From Asterella californica (Eukaryota; Streptophyta; Marchantiopsida; Marchantiales; Aytoniaceae): a stretch of DNA of 64,000 nucleotides. The stretch lies in NCBI GenBank assembly GCA_036924285.1, contig JAYKYS010000009.1, positions 3,100,001 through 3,164,000 on the forward strand, written 5' to 3'. Numbering within the stretch: the first letter of the stretch is position 1; every line of letters begins with the position of its first letter. A model generated the notes under the pieces. That model had not been told where the DNA came from. It was given only the letters and a program-made list of their open reading frames with translations, and searched no databases. Below are positions 22,117 through 33,771 of the stretch, one piece after another. A program made the translations under genes and the position numbers.

Positions 22117-23458
22117 CGATGATAGCGTGGGAGGAGTTCAAGAAACCAAAAGGGAAAGGAGGTATGGGCCTCTTTGCCTTTGACATACAACAGAGAGCGC
22201 TTAAAGCAAAACAATGCATGAGAATTATTCAAAATCAGGAGGAAGACTGGATACAGGTGGTAGAACAAACGTCAATGCAAGGGAACGCAAGAGCATGGAG
22301 GTGGAAAAAGGAGAGAGACCGATGGACGGCGCAAGAGATTTGGCTTCTCACAAATCCTCTGAAGATAGCAAAGGCGATAACGCATAATGGACTTAGAACA
22401 GTCTGGTACGACTTGAAAAGGCACCTAAAAATGAGGAGAGAGGAATGGACTATGGGGAGGAAGCTTACAATCATACAGCTATCCCTGTTGGCGGTGAGAG
22501 AAAGATAGATCGCGGAAGAGCATGCACAGATCCTAAGGAAGTGGGCTAAAAGACACAAAGTCGAACAGGCAAGAGATCTCAAAGAGAAAATCTGCACCCT
22601 GGAGAACATGAGAAGGGTGAGTAACGGATTAGAGAGACAGACATTACAGTGGCTCAACACGATGGAGGGAGCACAGGAAGATATAAACCTACAAGATCAC
22701 AAAGGATGGAGATGGACTATAGGGAAGAAGAAATCCAGCGGGTGGGAAAAACCTACAAATCAGTGGAGACTGGCGATGATGAGCGAGACCGATAACCAAA
22801 CACGCCTAAACACCAAATGGGATACAGAAGAGACCACGAAAGAATGGGGGAAAAGATGGAGGAAAATATGGAGAATGAAGCTAAGATAAGATCGGGCTGT
22901 GGAAAATTTGACAACAAGGATTCTCGACAGCCAGCCGATTGGCAAAGATGCAGAAAGGCACTGGAATATGCGAGAGATGCCAAGAGGACCGGGAAACCTT
23001 CGAACACCTATTCTGGAAATGCAGATGGGCGGCAAGGAAGTGGGGACAATCTTTTAATCTCGAGGGGAATCTTGACGGGGAGAAATCAACCGGAAAGCTT
23101 CTTCTCAACTCTTGAAGAAGCGATGAAGGGGAATAGAACGGCGAAATTGATAGGAACCTTGATGATCCTTGACACGGTCTGGAAAGAAAGGAACGAAAAG
23201 ATTTTCAACAGCAAAACTATGGATGTTCCAATGCAGGTGATCCTGACTAATGCGGAGAGGAAACTAATGACGATAGAAGGGAAGAGCGGACAAGCGGAAT
23301 GCACCATACAACAACAAGAAGAAGCCAGAAGAGATCTCACCACACTACAAGAAAGAGTAAGAGCGCCGCATTTCATGAGGCAGATTAGAGAAATGCGAGA
23401 AACGTACAATAGACCGACATGGAGACAGAGTGAGACTGGGGAAATTCACAAAAATTGA
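22065..23458 (+). pseudogene. LINE ORF2, C-terminal zf-RVT-like region
   Basis: Continuing after the frameshift, VTMIAWEEFKKPKGKGGMGLFAFDI and IQQRALKAKQCMRII are the usual 'thumb-to-connector' text of plant L1 ORF2. A degenerate region at 22890-23060 corresponds to the terminal zinc-binding zf-RVT segment, and LMILDTVWKERNEKIFN (from about 23158) is the conserved end motif. Several frame changes and a stop at about 22506 break it. The last frame ends at 23458. Confidence 0.75.
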
Positions 23459-23677
23459 AACCAGTACGCGATGGATCGGGGAAACCACTCTGTGGATAAC
23501 CTGGTCGATAGAGAAGAAAGCACGATGGCCAGAATTGAGAGAGAGAGAGGAGAGATGATACCAGCGAGGATCGGAGAGGAGAAGACGAAACAGGTCTCCG
23601 TGACGCCAGCGATAACATGATACCTAGTGGTAGGATCCAACACGTTACGCCTAGAAACGCAGTGAGGCCGAGCGAGA

Positions 23678-24208
23678 ATGATCAGCCGAGAAGAATCACC
23701 AATGCAAGTACTGAGACGGAGTAAGGAGAGAAAGCGCAACCCCAACCACAAGAAGGGTAACAGCAAGAAAGTCAGCAGAGATCCGAAGATGAGTATGAAG
23801 CCCAACTCTACCGAGGCGAACTCGAGAGGCTTTGCGAAAGAGATTGTCACTTCGAGGAGACAAGTGGGCCGTGAGCAAAACAAGAAGCAGAGGCACGACA
23901 CGTACCGCCTTCTGTGGACGCAGGAGATGGAGAAGGACAGCAGGAAAATTTTCAAGAATGATGACGATAGCAAGACGGTCACGACTAGGTTGACGAGGAA
24001 GTCTAGCACTTTGCTTGGCAGTAGTGGCAGATTGAAGAATCAGAGTAGTCAGTGTGGTCATCAAGAGATCAACAGACATGGTAGGAGGGCGCTGCCCCGT
24101 CTTGGTAGGAGCAACAGACATGATAGGAGGACGCGGCCCCGTTTAGGTAGGAAAGATAAGCGGTGTAACACCAGGACCAGTTGGTCCAGGCTCGTAACCG
24201 GCAAATGA
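23678..24208 (+). CDS. Basic open frame downstream of LINE ORF2 (hypothetical)
   Basis: A 176-residue ORF begins 220 bp after the end of ORF2 and runs nearly to the tail. It is strongly basic (many Lys, Arg, Ser), with a short duplicated end, RHGRRALPRLGR then RHDRRTRPRLGR, encoded by a 42-bp tandem duplication at 24071-24154. I recognise no domain. It may be a 3' ORF of the element or a chance frame in the 3' UTR. It is one of the few long LINE frames here without a stop. Confidence 0.35.
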   Translation: MISREESPMQVLRRSKERKRNPNHKKGNSKKVSRDPKMSMKPNSTEANSRGFAKEIVTSRRQVGREQNKKQRHDTYRLLWTQEMEKDSRKIFKNDDDSKTVTTRLTRKSSTLLGSSGRLKNQSSQCGHQEINRHGRRALPRLGRSNRHDRRTRPRLGRKDKRCNTRTSWSRLVTGK

Positions 24209-24231
24209 AGAACACCCGGCCCCGTCCGGTT

Positions 24232-24265
24232 TTTAACTAAATAAAAATAAAAATAAAAATAAAAA
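24232..24265 (+). repeat. A-rich 3' tail of the LINE
   Basis: The tail is built of repeated taaaaa units ending in six A residues directly against the target duplication. It is a microsatellite-like tail rather than pure poly-A, which is seen in several LINE groups. Confidence 0.85.
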
Positions 24266-24282
24266 ATGAAGCAGTTTTGTCA
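24266..24282. repeat. LINE target-site duplication, right copy
   Basis: Exact copy of 17265-17281, following the A-rich tail. Confidence 0.95.
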
Positions 24283-25094
24283 TGGACTGACGACGCTCCA
24301 TGAATATATTACTCTGGACTTTCTCTCTCTTGATTGGTCTTGCAAGCGAACCAAAGTAGCAGAATAGAACTCATACACCGTGTAGTTCTCATTCTCTTGT
24401 TTAGAGAATTTTGTTTTAACTAAGTTATAGTTCTGATTCTCCTGCATATTTATCAGAATGTACAGTATACTTGTATTATCACCTGAGTGCACTTCGTTTT
24501 ATATATTAGAGTATTTTTTAATTATTGATGATGAATTATTTTTGTTGAGAACGAATCAGATGTGCTCTTGATGTACTTTGGACACTATTTAATAATTTAA
24601 ATATTCCTCTAAATTTTTAGAGTACCAATCATATTATCATGTCTTACTAATATCTCTTTCGATAGTGGTCAACAAGCTAATCTTTCTCTTAAAAAAGTTT
24701 ATCATAATTGATATTTCAAAAGAAATTCATTTCTATTCGTTAAAGGAGAGTGTTTTTATACGAAGAAAGGGATCATTCTGCATACTTCGTTTATACGTTT
24801 TCGATCGCAACGGCCGCCATGTGTAACCAAGTTAATCAGGTTTAATTATAAATTATATTATTTAGTTCTTTAAATTAAATAAAAATTTAAAAAAATTTCT
24901 CAGTTCTTCTCTTCTCCTCTCATATGTATTTCTCAACCGTTTCAAAGCTAGTGGAAACATCGGTTTTGCATTATTTTTTTCTAATCATTATAACCCCAAC
25001 AACAAAAAGCCAATCCACTTTGTTAATTTTATGTTCGTTATCAAGTTTATCCTCTTCTCGACTCACTTTTTCTATTGAAGCGCACTTAAAGACC

Positions 25095-25285
25095 CTGCTC
25101 TATCAACTGTCTTACACATAGTAAGTTTGGAATGCATATTCATATAAATACGAAAACCATACAAGTTTGTTTTACTTGCTTATCATATTCTGCTCTATCA
25201 ACTTTCTTACACATAGCAAGTTTGGAATGCATGTTCATATAAATACGAAAAACCATACAAGTTTGTTTTACTTGCTTATCATATT
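25095..25285. repeat. Tandem duplication, two 95-bp copies
   Basis: Copy 1 is 25095-25189 and copy 2 is 25190-25285. They differ by a handful of substitutions and one inserted A. Both run from ctgctctatcaac to cttgcttatcatatt. The high similarity indicates a recent duplication. Confidence 0.9.
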
Positions 25286-26570
25286 GAGCCAAGTTTCTGG
25301 ATGCCCAAAAATGTTTCCAGATTCTTATTTACCGAAAAAGAAAAGGGAATTCTAGGACAAGAGTATTATCTGCGGGAGTCTTTCCGTTACGGAACCCTCG
25401 AAATGCGTCCGTATTCCGTCAGGGCTTCAGCCTTGAAGGTCTCGGTCTCCGTCTCGGTCTTTTCCGTTGCTTTGAAGCTCAAAGTTGTCCCGTGAGGAGG
25501 ATGGGAGCATTCGTGTCACCGAACGTCTTCATGCACTCGACTACTCAACTGTCCTGTTTTGTTTGTAGGTAGGCTTAGATTCTGGTGGGGCAATAAGTTC
25601 CAGATGCAGCACAATCTCGAAGCTACGTACTCATTCACGTCTCTGAATTTCTTGTTCCTGAAACGATGATGATGGCGGTTTCAACCGTGTATCATAAAGC
25701 TCGTCTGGAACGCTCCTCGAGACTTCATTCGGTACCGGTGGGGTGGATGCATGAAAGACTGTTGTAGGTAGGACTTGCATGAGGAACAGAACGCTCGTGC
25801 CTTCACTTCACTTCAATGCGATTTTCGGTGGAGCTTATGGAATCTTAGAAGAGTGAAGAGAGTGAAGAGAGGGAAGAGAAGTTCCCCTTTGATCGTAACG
25901 ATCATTTACTGGAAATTTCACAATGTTTGATGGTGTCGTGAACTTGCTCGCTGTCCTTCTGTACTTTTAGAAACAAAGCTTGAATCGTTCGTCTTGCTTA
26001 TGAGATCTGTCACACAACTCTTTTACTTCTCATCACATAGTTATGACTATGGCCTTATGATCATACTCGGAGAGAGTACCCTAAAGCCTAAAATGAATGA
26101 TCGCTTTTGTTCGTTTTTTCGGTATATTGCAAGACTATGACACTTGATTCAACAGACACTTGATCGTGCTTTGACGTGAACTTGCTGACGGGCAGTCTGA
26201 ATATAATTAATTTTCATTTTAATCCTCCATTATAGTATGCAATGATCTCTGTGGGATGAGGGAGGCTTCACCGTCGATCCAAGCTATAACTATTCTAAGC
26301 GATATCTGAATATCGGGTATGTTAATTATATATATAGCGATTCATAGGAAAAAAATTAACATCTATGAGCAGCTAGCAAAGTTCTTAGGAAAACTAGTGA
26401 AAACAGTAAAAATGTTGTTTAATGAATTAGTCCCCTGAATGAGCCCGACGAAGAGTGAAAGTTGAAAGGGAGACAGAACTCACTATTACTTATCTCATCA
26501 GAATTAATTAATATAGAAACAGGATAAATAATAGTAATTGTTCGGTGATATTCCGACACTTATGGGTTTA

Positions 26571-26631
26571 TGGTAGCTAGCTTGTTGGTAGGCCGTCTGT
26601 CGAAATGATGGGACACGTGAGGTCGAATCTC
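26571..26631 (+). pseudogene. tRNA-like element (possible SINE head)
   Basis: An A-box-like TGGTAGCTAGCTTGTTGG at 26571 and a B-box-like GGTCGAATCTC at 26621-26631 are at the distance found in tRNA genes. The arms do not form a complete cloverleaf by eye. It resembles a pol III promoter of a tRNA-derived SINE more than a live tRNA. Confidence 0.4.
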
Positions 26632-28149
26632 CAGATGAAAAACTTGACGCCACTAGTCACACATATCAAAGTATGAATCATCTTCCATTCCATGCGCGTC
26701 ATACTCCTGGGAGTTTTTAATCCATAATTCTAATATCATATTCAAAAAGTAAAATCTATTTCCTAACAATAAATGTCAAAATATCGTGTCTGATTCAGCT
26801 AGTCACTTACCTGTTCAGGTTCAAAGTCTCTTCGAGAGAATCGAAGTATTAATCTAAGATTTTTCCTATTTAGTTATTCACAAGTATACTTTACGCGAAT
26901 AGTTAATACAAGCGTATGAAGAAAGTTCACGTTTTGTATTAATAGATGTATATATTTCATGAATTAGATGCTTTTTCACATTTTACTTAAAATCAATGAT
27001 TTTTCTCTGAAATCACGTTTTCATTTAAATTTATTTTCCACTTCTGGATTTCATTTCAAAATCATCATGTAAGATTTAGTTGAAAATGAAGCCTATCAAT
27101 TAATGGATGAAGTTTCTTTTAACAGCCTACTCATATATTCTTGTTTGTACGAGTTTGAACCTTTTGCAGAAGAACCAACATGCTCCAGTATTACAAATTC
27201 TTTTCAGGATTTTTATATCTTAATACAGTATCTATAATATGTCTTTCTAACCTTCATTTCCAATTAGGACTCTGGATATATTGGTGATACATCATGTTCT
27301 ATATTAGATTTATCGGATTATTTATTTTAAAATTAAGTTTATCATATTTACAATATTATACATGTAAGATTTTAAATTTAAATTTACGGATAGATATTCT
27401 GTGTATGTTCCATACCTTGTCTTGACTATTTGAGTAAAGTAAACTCCCATTCAAATTACTAAAGTAAACATCGTTGGCAAGAATAGACTTGTGGTTCATC
27501 GTTCATAGTCATTATTTCTTCTCGTCGTTATTTCAGGCGAGTTTATATAACCTTTTACGGCTAGTACTCTTCTGCCGCAAGGCTTACCTGTTATCTCTTC
27601 TGGTTGCATTGCTCAGTATACTCAAGACATTTGTATGATCCAGTTTTATGTATATCTTGATTGTTGTCAAGTTACGCTTATACACTTATATCATCATGCT
27701 TATACTTTTTGTTTCGGGATGAGGCAGCGGCTTGCATGATAATATTTTCTTCATAGGTAGGCTACACCCATTTTTTTAAGTTCCCTTCTTTTACGGTCGT
27801 TATATTTTTCCCTGCCTACAGTATCCTCATCGGCTTCCATTCCCGTTTTTACGGGAACGCTCAATCTTTAAAGAGTTCTGGTCTGTCCACTCTTCTCGGC
27901 CTCTTTCACTTGGGTGTTTTCCTGTTTTCCTTCTCGATGTTGGTTGTGGCTCGACGTGTATTTTTTCACGGTCATTTCTCTTCCTGAAAGAAGTCTTGAC
28001 GTGCAAGGTTGCTTGGGATCGAACTCTAGACCTAGAACTTGTTATTGACGACGATTTCCACTGTGTTACGTTCAAACGTTTGTAAAAGTAATGATTTTTT
28101 CACTTGATAACGCTATGCACGAGTTCATTGATCGTCCGTCTCGTTGCAT

Positions 28150-28179
28150 GGGCCACGCTGGCCGTTCAGGCCGTGGCCC
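28150..28179. repeat. GC-rich hairpin
   Basis: GGGCCACG (28150-28157) pairs with CGTGGCCC (28172-28179) around a loop that itself contains ctggcc...ggc. A second small stem, aacgc/gcgtt, follows directly. It lies in otherwise AT-rich DNA. It is not followed by a T-run that would suggest a terminator. Confidence 0.6.
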
Positions 28180-29345
28180 CCAACGCGATAAAAAAGCGTT
28201 CCCTTGCGACCGATAAAGAAGGCGTCTAAGTCGAGGAGAAAAATAAACCGCCAACAGCCCCCCACCAGCCAACCGGCATTCAAGAAAACTTCGAATAGTC
28301 CCTGCTTTCGCCGTTATCATGCATTTTCCCCTTGGTGATGCTTATACACTTTCTCTCAATAGTCTTTCGTGTGAAGAAGCTATGTACTGGAACCGCCTGT
28401 GTTCGCCTTCTATATTTCACGCCTGACAGAGGAGAGAGAAGATATGCACACTTTTCCATTAGCCGAAATTAAATAACGACCTGCACTACAGAAAGTTAAT
28501 TAGGAAACCTTGAACATAATATAACATGTGTACCCGTTTTACGACAGGGAGATGTGTCCAAGGATTTCATGTCAACATGAAAGTTAGGGAGAAAACTAGT
28601 ACTCGGTGTGAAGACAGCGTACCGAGAAGAGAATTATTTCCTTCGGTGGTGAGTGGCTCGGCAAGTACAGTTTTACATCTCGGTCGGGGCTTCCGAGTGC
28701 ATACCTTAAGCAGCTTAAGGCTACATGAGACTCTGCCTGCGCATGACGGGCCGAGAACCACATTCATCTCCGCTATAGCCCAATTTTGGTCTCACAACTG
28801 AAGGCCGGAGGCTTTGGTATGGATTTCCATGTATTTCTTGCAACTACCTGGAGAACATCTGAATCTGGTAGATAGGTAGACAACACAAGAAGCAGTAGCG
28901 TGATTTGAGTGAACACAGTTTCTTCACATTTCGGGTGTAAGGACCCCCGCTCTCAACAGATGTACATAACCTGGGGAATGACACCCTTTCTATTCGGACC
29001 AACAAATGGCAAAACTTCTCATCCTTCAGTGTACTTGAATGAGTTGGTCAACTGAAAGTTCCGAATTCGTTTTGTCAACTAGGAGAGATCTAACTAACTT
29101 CCGGAAAACTAACTTCGTCCACATGAGGGCGCTGTGGCCCGAAATCCTTCGTCTAGATCCTGTGCAATGACGGGCTTTTTGAACACTGCATATACATATA
29201 TCAGAAGTACACTATTGCAACAACTGATCGAAACCTTCCAAAAAGAGAACCACATGGCATTTTATTACTCCACGAGGTCTTCGGAAATCTCGAGTTTCAA
29301 GGCACAAATACAACTCGGGTTTAAGCTCGGTGGCAAGCAGGACAC

Positions 29346-32300
29346 CTAATCATCCATCCGGCCGGTCACTTTAGGCTTCCCCTCATCATCGGAATCTGGT
29401 AATACAACGAGCAAGTGCAGGTTAGCGTCCTAGATCCGCTAAAGGAAACAATGGCTAGTAAGTTTACGTTTCAGTGCAAACTGTGAATAACACGAAGACT
29501 TTGCCCGGCCCTGCTCCGACGACACAAAACAGAAACCACGAAAACGACCGGAGATTCTAAGGATAGAATCTTGCCTTCAGCCTCTGAGGTTTTGTCGCGC
29601 TTTTTCTCCTCCTGTAGATATCTATTAGTAGGCTTCGGAGTGAACCAGCTGTTTGCGGAAGCCCTGTTCCGTCTCGGTTCCGAAACGATGTTGGTATTGT
29701 CAATACCATCTAGTTCCCTCTTCTTCTGTAGATGTGACTTTGCTCTTCTGAGATCTGCATTAACATGAAATTAAGCTGTTGGATGCAACGACATGACAAC
29801 TGGATAAGCTAGAATTTTACTCGAAGATCCGGACTTTTAAAACTATTTTCATGTTAATGCGCGTTCACACTCTTTGGTATGCTAAGTTCTCCACAAGGAA
29901 CACCACGAATCAAGATACTTCCTTGCCATATCTGATTCACAGATATTCGTCGGTCAAAAACTGCTGGCAGTCACACATTCCTTAACTAGTGGCCCTTAAA
30001 CTAACCATGGCAGTTAAGTACATACCATTCGGAGACGGATTGGGTGGACACCCAACTCGGCTTAAAACGGTTTCTAGTTCTTTAATCAGCACTTCATCTC
30101 GCTCATCTTCCGGAGCCTGCTTTGCCTTCGCATACGCAGCAGGAGGGATACTGCACCATTCAACAGTTTCGAGCAACTGAAATTTCAAAATCCAAAATGA
30201 AATAGAGTGCAGATAACACACATTCAAGAAGTCAGAACTCCAGACTGATGCACCTCGCAGTAAGATTCAATCTAGGGAGGAGCCCCGTATGGCGAAGGTC
30301 TAGCTAACCGGCAGTCTTCACAATTTCATTTTTTGAAACCTCCGGAAAGTTCTGAGGGACATAAGTTCTAAAAGTACGTAACACGTGCCGTCGGACATTT
30401 GCGCACTAGGCAGGTCACAAATCAATTATAAGCCACGATGCTGACTGTACTCTAAGTACCAAACTCTACTGATGTAGATCGGATTTTTGAGTTAACAACC
30501 AGAATGGAGCAGCAGATTTCAAGCTCAAAGATCTCCAGAACCGGTATTTACGGCGTTCGAAAAAACAACTTACCCTAGTTCGAGAGTTTTGCAGAGCGCC
30601 CTCAACCTCTCAACCTCGGGGCCGAAAGGCTTTTTAGATTCAGCAGCCTTTTTCACCTCTTTTTCAGGCTTCTTTTTCCCTGACGAGATTTTCTTCTTTG
30701 ACACCTGTGTACAAGATGAAATAATGAAAAGACCCCATATTTTCTTGAGAATACCTGTTTCTCACATTAACCTAATCATCAACAAGTGTGTGAGCGTAAA
30801 GTTCCCGAGTTACAACGAGTTCAACGTCTAGCTGGAGTGGTTCTTCGCTCATACGATGAAAACTTACAAACTACGTACCTTCGGTTTCTTGACTCCTTCG
30901 GAGTCGCTGCCGGTTGAATAAGCATCACCCTTCTCGTCAAGGTCTACACTAGGTTCCTTCTTCTTACTTTTGCCCTTGAGTAATTTCTTGGGCTTTCCTT
31001 CATCAGAAGCTTCGTCCTTCTCGTTACATGTTTGCGCAGCTTCTACATTCTTACTCTCTAATAGCTGTGAAACACGCAAGGCAGTTAAGACATTAACAAT
31101 CAGTCTGGTATTCATATTCATATTCATGAAGATAAATTCTTTACGAGTAAGACCCGTCTGTAGGCTAGTTTGAAAGCGAAAAGGACAGGAAAACAGTCTA
31201 GCGGGGGATACGTGGAGCAGAATATTTTGAACAGAGAAATAATACGAGGACATAAGAGAAACTGACAGAGTGAAGCTATCGACACCTGGCTCGATGCTCA
31301 GAAGTTATTCACTCAAGACTAAACGAAAGATGCGTGAATTAACTTACGTTCATTCAACACGCGGCTGGTTGCTATCCACAGAGTCCCCATGACTTTACCA
31401 CAAGCATCGGGGCTGTAAGAGTTAGAAGCAGAACGATCAAATTCCTCTACTCCGGATCTAAAACTTTACCAGCTACCCTTAAAGATGTAGTTAATAAATA
31501 ACCAAATGGATGCTAGAGGAACTACCTCGTATACGAGATTCCGTATGAACGTTTTGTGCACATCTAGCTTATTCGGCTCCAACCCAAGATCATCTTCGAG
31601 GAGGCGCCTTACGTGATTAACAGTTATAGACCTGCACAGAAAACATTCAGTTGAGACCGTGCATCAAAGAATTCAGCATACAAACCAGTTGCGTAAACGC
31701 AAACATCAACTCATTTCAAAAGTCAATAAATATGTTAACTCGTAAGTTTCATCCGTTCGCTGTTAGCTCCTGCTTATGATCCATGCTACTCCAGGGATTA
31801 CACCAGATGCAAATAAAAAGTAAGCTAGTCATGAGGTGCATACTCAGCTTGTGCCTTCAGTTCATCTGCTCTCTTCATGAGGGCTCGCTTTATGGAGTCA
31901 TCATCTACGTTTTCATCTGCCTTAGAGTTCTCGTCTTTCTTCTCCTCAGCTGCCTCAGGCTTAGCTTCACTCTCTTTACTTCCATTCTCTTCACATTTAT
32001 CCTCGGGTGGCCGAGAGCTATCCATGTTCTTCAGCGCTTCTTCATCGATTGCGGCTGCTGTCTCCTCAACGTCATTAACATCTTCAGAGAGTTTTCTCTT
32101 CTTTTCAGTGTTTCCGCCAGGAGGTTTGCCACTTTCTAGCTCTCCCTCATCATCCACTACTCGCGCATTGTTCTTTCTCCTCTTCCTTGGCTTTTCAATG
32201 ACGTCCGCGGCGTCTTCACCATTTAAAACCTGCTAAACAAATGACAGTTCTTGTAGAAGTGCAGCCAAATGCGTGCCTGAAAGTAGATTGACAAGAAGAC

Positions 32301-33771
32301 CTTCTTGTCATATTTCTAAAGTAGAGAGGTACTGATCTGTATTTTCCTGTACCTAAGACGTTTGTAAGCAAATTTGCAAAGACAAAGGTCTCAATTACCA
32401 AGACTCTGCCGAAACATCCAGAACCAAGTCTTAACACGCAAAACCAGAAAACGAACATATGCATGAACGACAGATGCTTGTCATCAAAATTATCAGCTCA
32501 TATATCATGAACTCTGACCATAAGAAGTAACGCAGTCCCTTAGTCCTACCCAGAAAGACATCCAAGACGGATAACCATAGCTAACAAGCAATGAAAGGAT
32601 CATATATATTACTACACGGGTAACACAGTTTTCGGAGAAAACAGTGACTTCCCCCGCACACTTAACGTAACCCCCAAATAGGGACGAAAGGATCATATAC
32701 TGATACTGCAACTAGTCGCGTTTAAACTCAGGTTACAGACAACCGCCGACTTCCAACCAAATAGGCTGTATGTACAAAAATGTTTCCTCGACTATTCTAA
32801 AGCTCCGGATTCCGAAGAGTTGACAGTGTCAGAAACAAAGATCCAGGATGGAAATAGATACCTTATCGACCAGCCTTTTTATCAGAGCCTTGTGGACATC
32901 CAACTCGGAAGTCCTTAAGCCTAGATCACGTTCTAGCAGCCGTCGTACGGCTGGTAGAGTCAAATGACTGTTCAACAATCCAGGCGTTAGACATAAACAC
33001 AAAGCTTGACGTACCCAGACCCGGATACAATGCTCAAGAAAACCATATAAGCAGCAGCGTCCGAAACACTATGAACTGTATTGCTCCCATCTTCCTAGAG
33101 TCGCATTCTCAGCTATGTGGTGACCATTAGGGTGACTGAATCTCCTAAACGTGGTACCAAACACATATATATACGTTGCTGCGTTCAAGCGCATTGCTTC
33201 ATACGAAGAGATCAATATTTCCTCGGACAGTATGGGATTTATTATCCTTTAAAAACAGTAATAGTGTCCTATGTTCAAATAACTGGTCATCCCCTCTCTC
33301 TTAGGTCACAGAATCTACAACCAACTCTTAAGCGATAAACGCAAAGACCTTCAGTCCCTGGGTTCAGTGAGATAAACGACTAGCTCGACGGTACACTCAT
33401 TGACAAAAATATTCACCCCAATTCTTGAACTCAGTGGATTAATTCATATACAGTATGAAGCATCCCAATATTCTTTTTTCCCAAACTATCACAGGCTTCT
33501 CCTGATATATTATCTAACATGGTCTGGGACCAGTAATCACAAACCATTCGGTATTTCATCCTAACACAGTCAAACTACAGAAAGTTGGACACAATCTTCA
33601 GCAATGTATGGCATCAACGTATACCAAGCTAAGCTGTAAACGCCTAAGCTGAAAAGGGCAGAGCAGAAGCAAATGCACTCACTCGGCTTGTCCCCTCAAG
33701 TACTCGGATCGCAAGCGTACAGCCTCTGTTAGTGACTTGGTAAAATCTGGATCATCGTTGTCTTCAGCCAT
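29346..33771 (-). CDS. DEK_C/CHZ-domain histone-chaperone-like nuclear protein, nine exons
   Basis: Exons on the minus strand: 33683-33771, 32862-32967, 31844-32229, 31526-31631, 30879-31064, 30574-30704, 30026-30150, 29575-29754 and 29346-29395. All phases agree and give 452 residues. Residues ~5-65 and ~175-229 are two related DEK_C-like helical domains (VRRLLERDLGL...LDVHKALIKRLV and VRRLLEDDLGL...LDVHKTFIRNLV). Between and after them are acidic and Lys-rich linkers. Residues ~320-410 read GIPPAAYAKAKQAPED...VLIKELETVLSRVG...LDGIDNTNIVSEPRRNR, matching the CHZ motif of H2A.Z-H2B chaperones as found in plant CHZ1-like proteins. A nuclear chromatin role follows from the family. Splice sites are GT-AG except the last intron, which appears to be GC-AG. 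Exon joins are inferred from frame and homology, not transcripts. Confidence 0.85.

Larger units (their letters stand above)
17282..24265 (+). mobile_element. L1-type non-LTR retrotransposon (LINE), near full length
   Basis: Between two exact 17-bp direct repeats lie, in order, a ~0.8-kb 5' leader, an ORF1 with a CCHC knuckle, an ORF2 with apurinic-type endonuclease, reverse transcriptase and a C-terminal zf-RVT-like region, a further basic open frame, and a tail of repeated taaaaa units. This is the plant L1 architecture, inserted by target-primed reverse transcription. Total length is 6984 bp. Both ORFs carry several stops and frameshifts, so this copy is inactive, but the exact target duplication shows that both ends are original. 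Confidence 0.95.
24283..29345. other. AT-rich intergenic DNA
   Basis: No supported coding frame. It contains a 95-bp tandem duplication (25095-25285), a tRNA-like element (26571-26631) and a GC-rich hairpin (28150-28179), each listed separately. The part from about 28900 to 29345 is presumably the 3' UTR and downstream flank of the minus-strand chaperone gene. Short frames such as 27827-28075 and 28072-28320 show no domain. Confidence 0.5.

Noticed and set aside
28704..28720. CCTTAAG-CAG-CTTAAGG palindrome
   Set aside because: 7-bp arms are short enough to occur by chance in 64 kb.
29982..30227. Longer form of the chaperone exon starting at aaatttcag/TTGCTC
   Set aside because: It does not fit the phase of the preceding exon; the acceptor at GGTGCAG/TATCCC fits and gives GIPPAAY, as in the family.
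31320..31480. Possible extra exon of the chaperone gene near an acceptor-like ctcttacag
   Set aside because: In the required phase it meets a stop within a few codons, and the flanking exons join without it.
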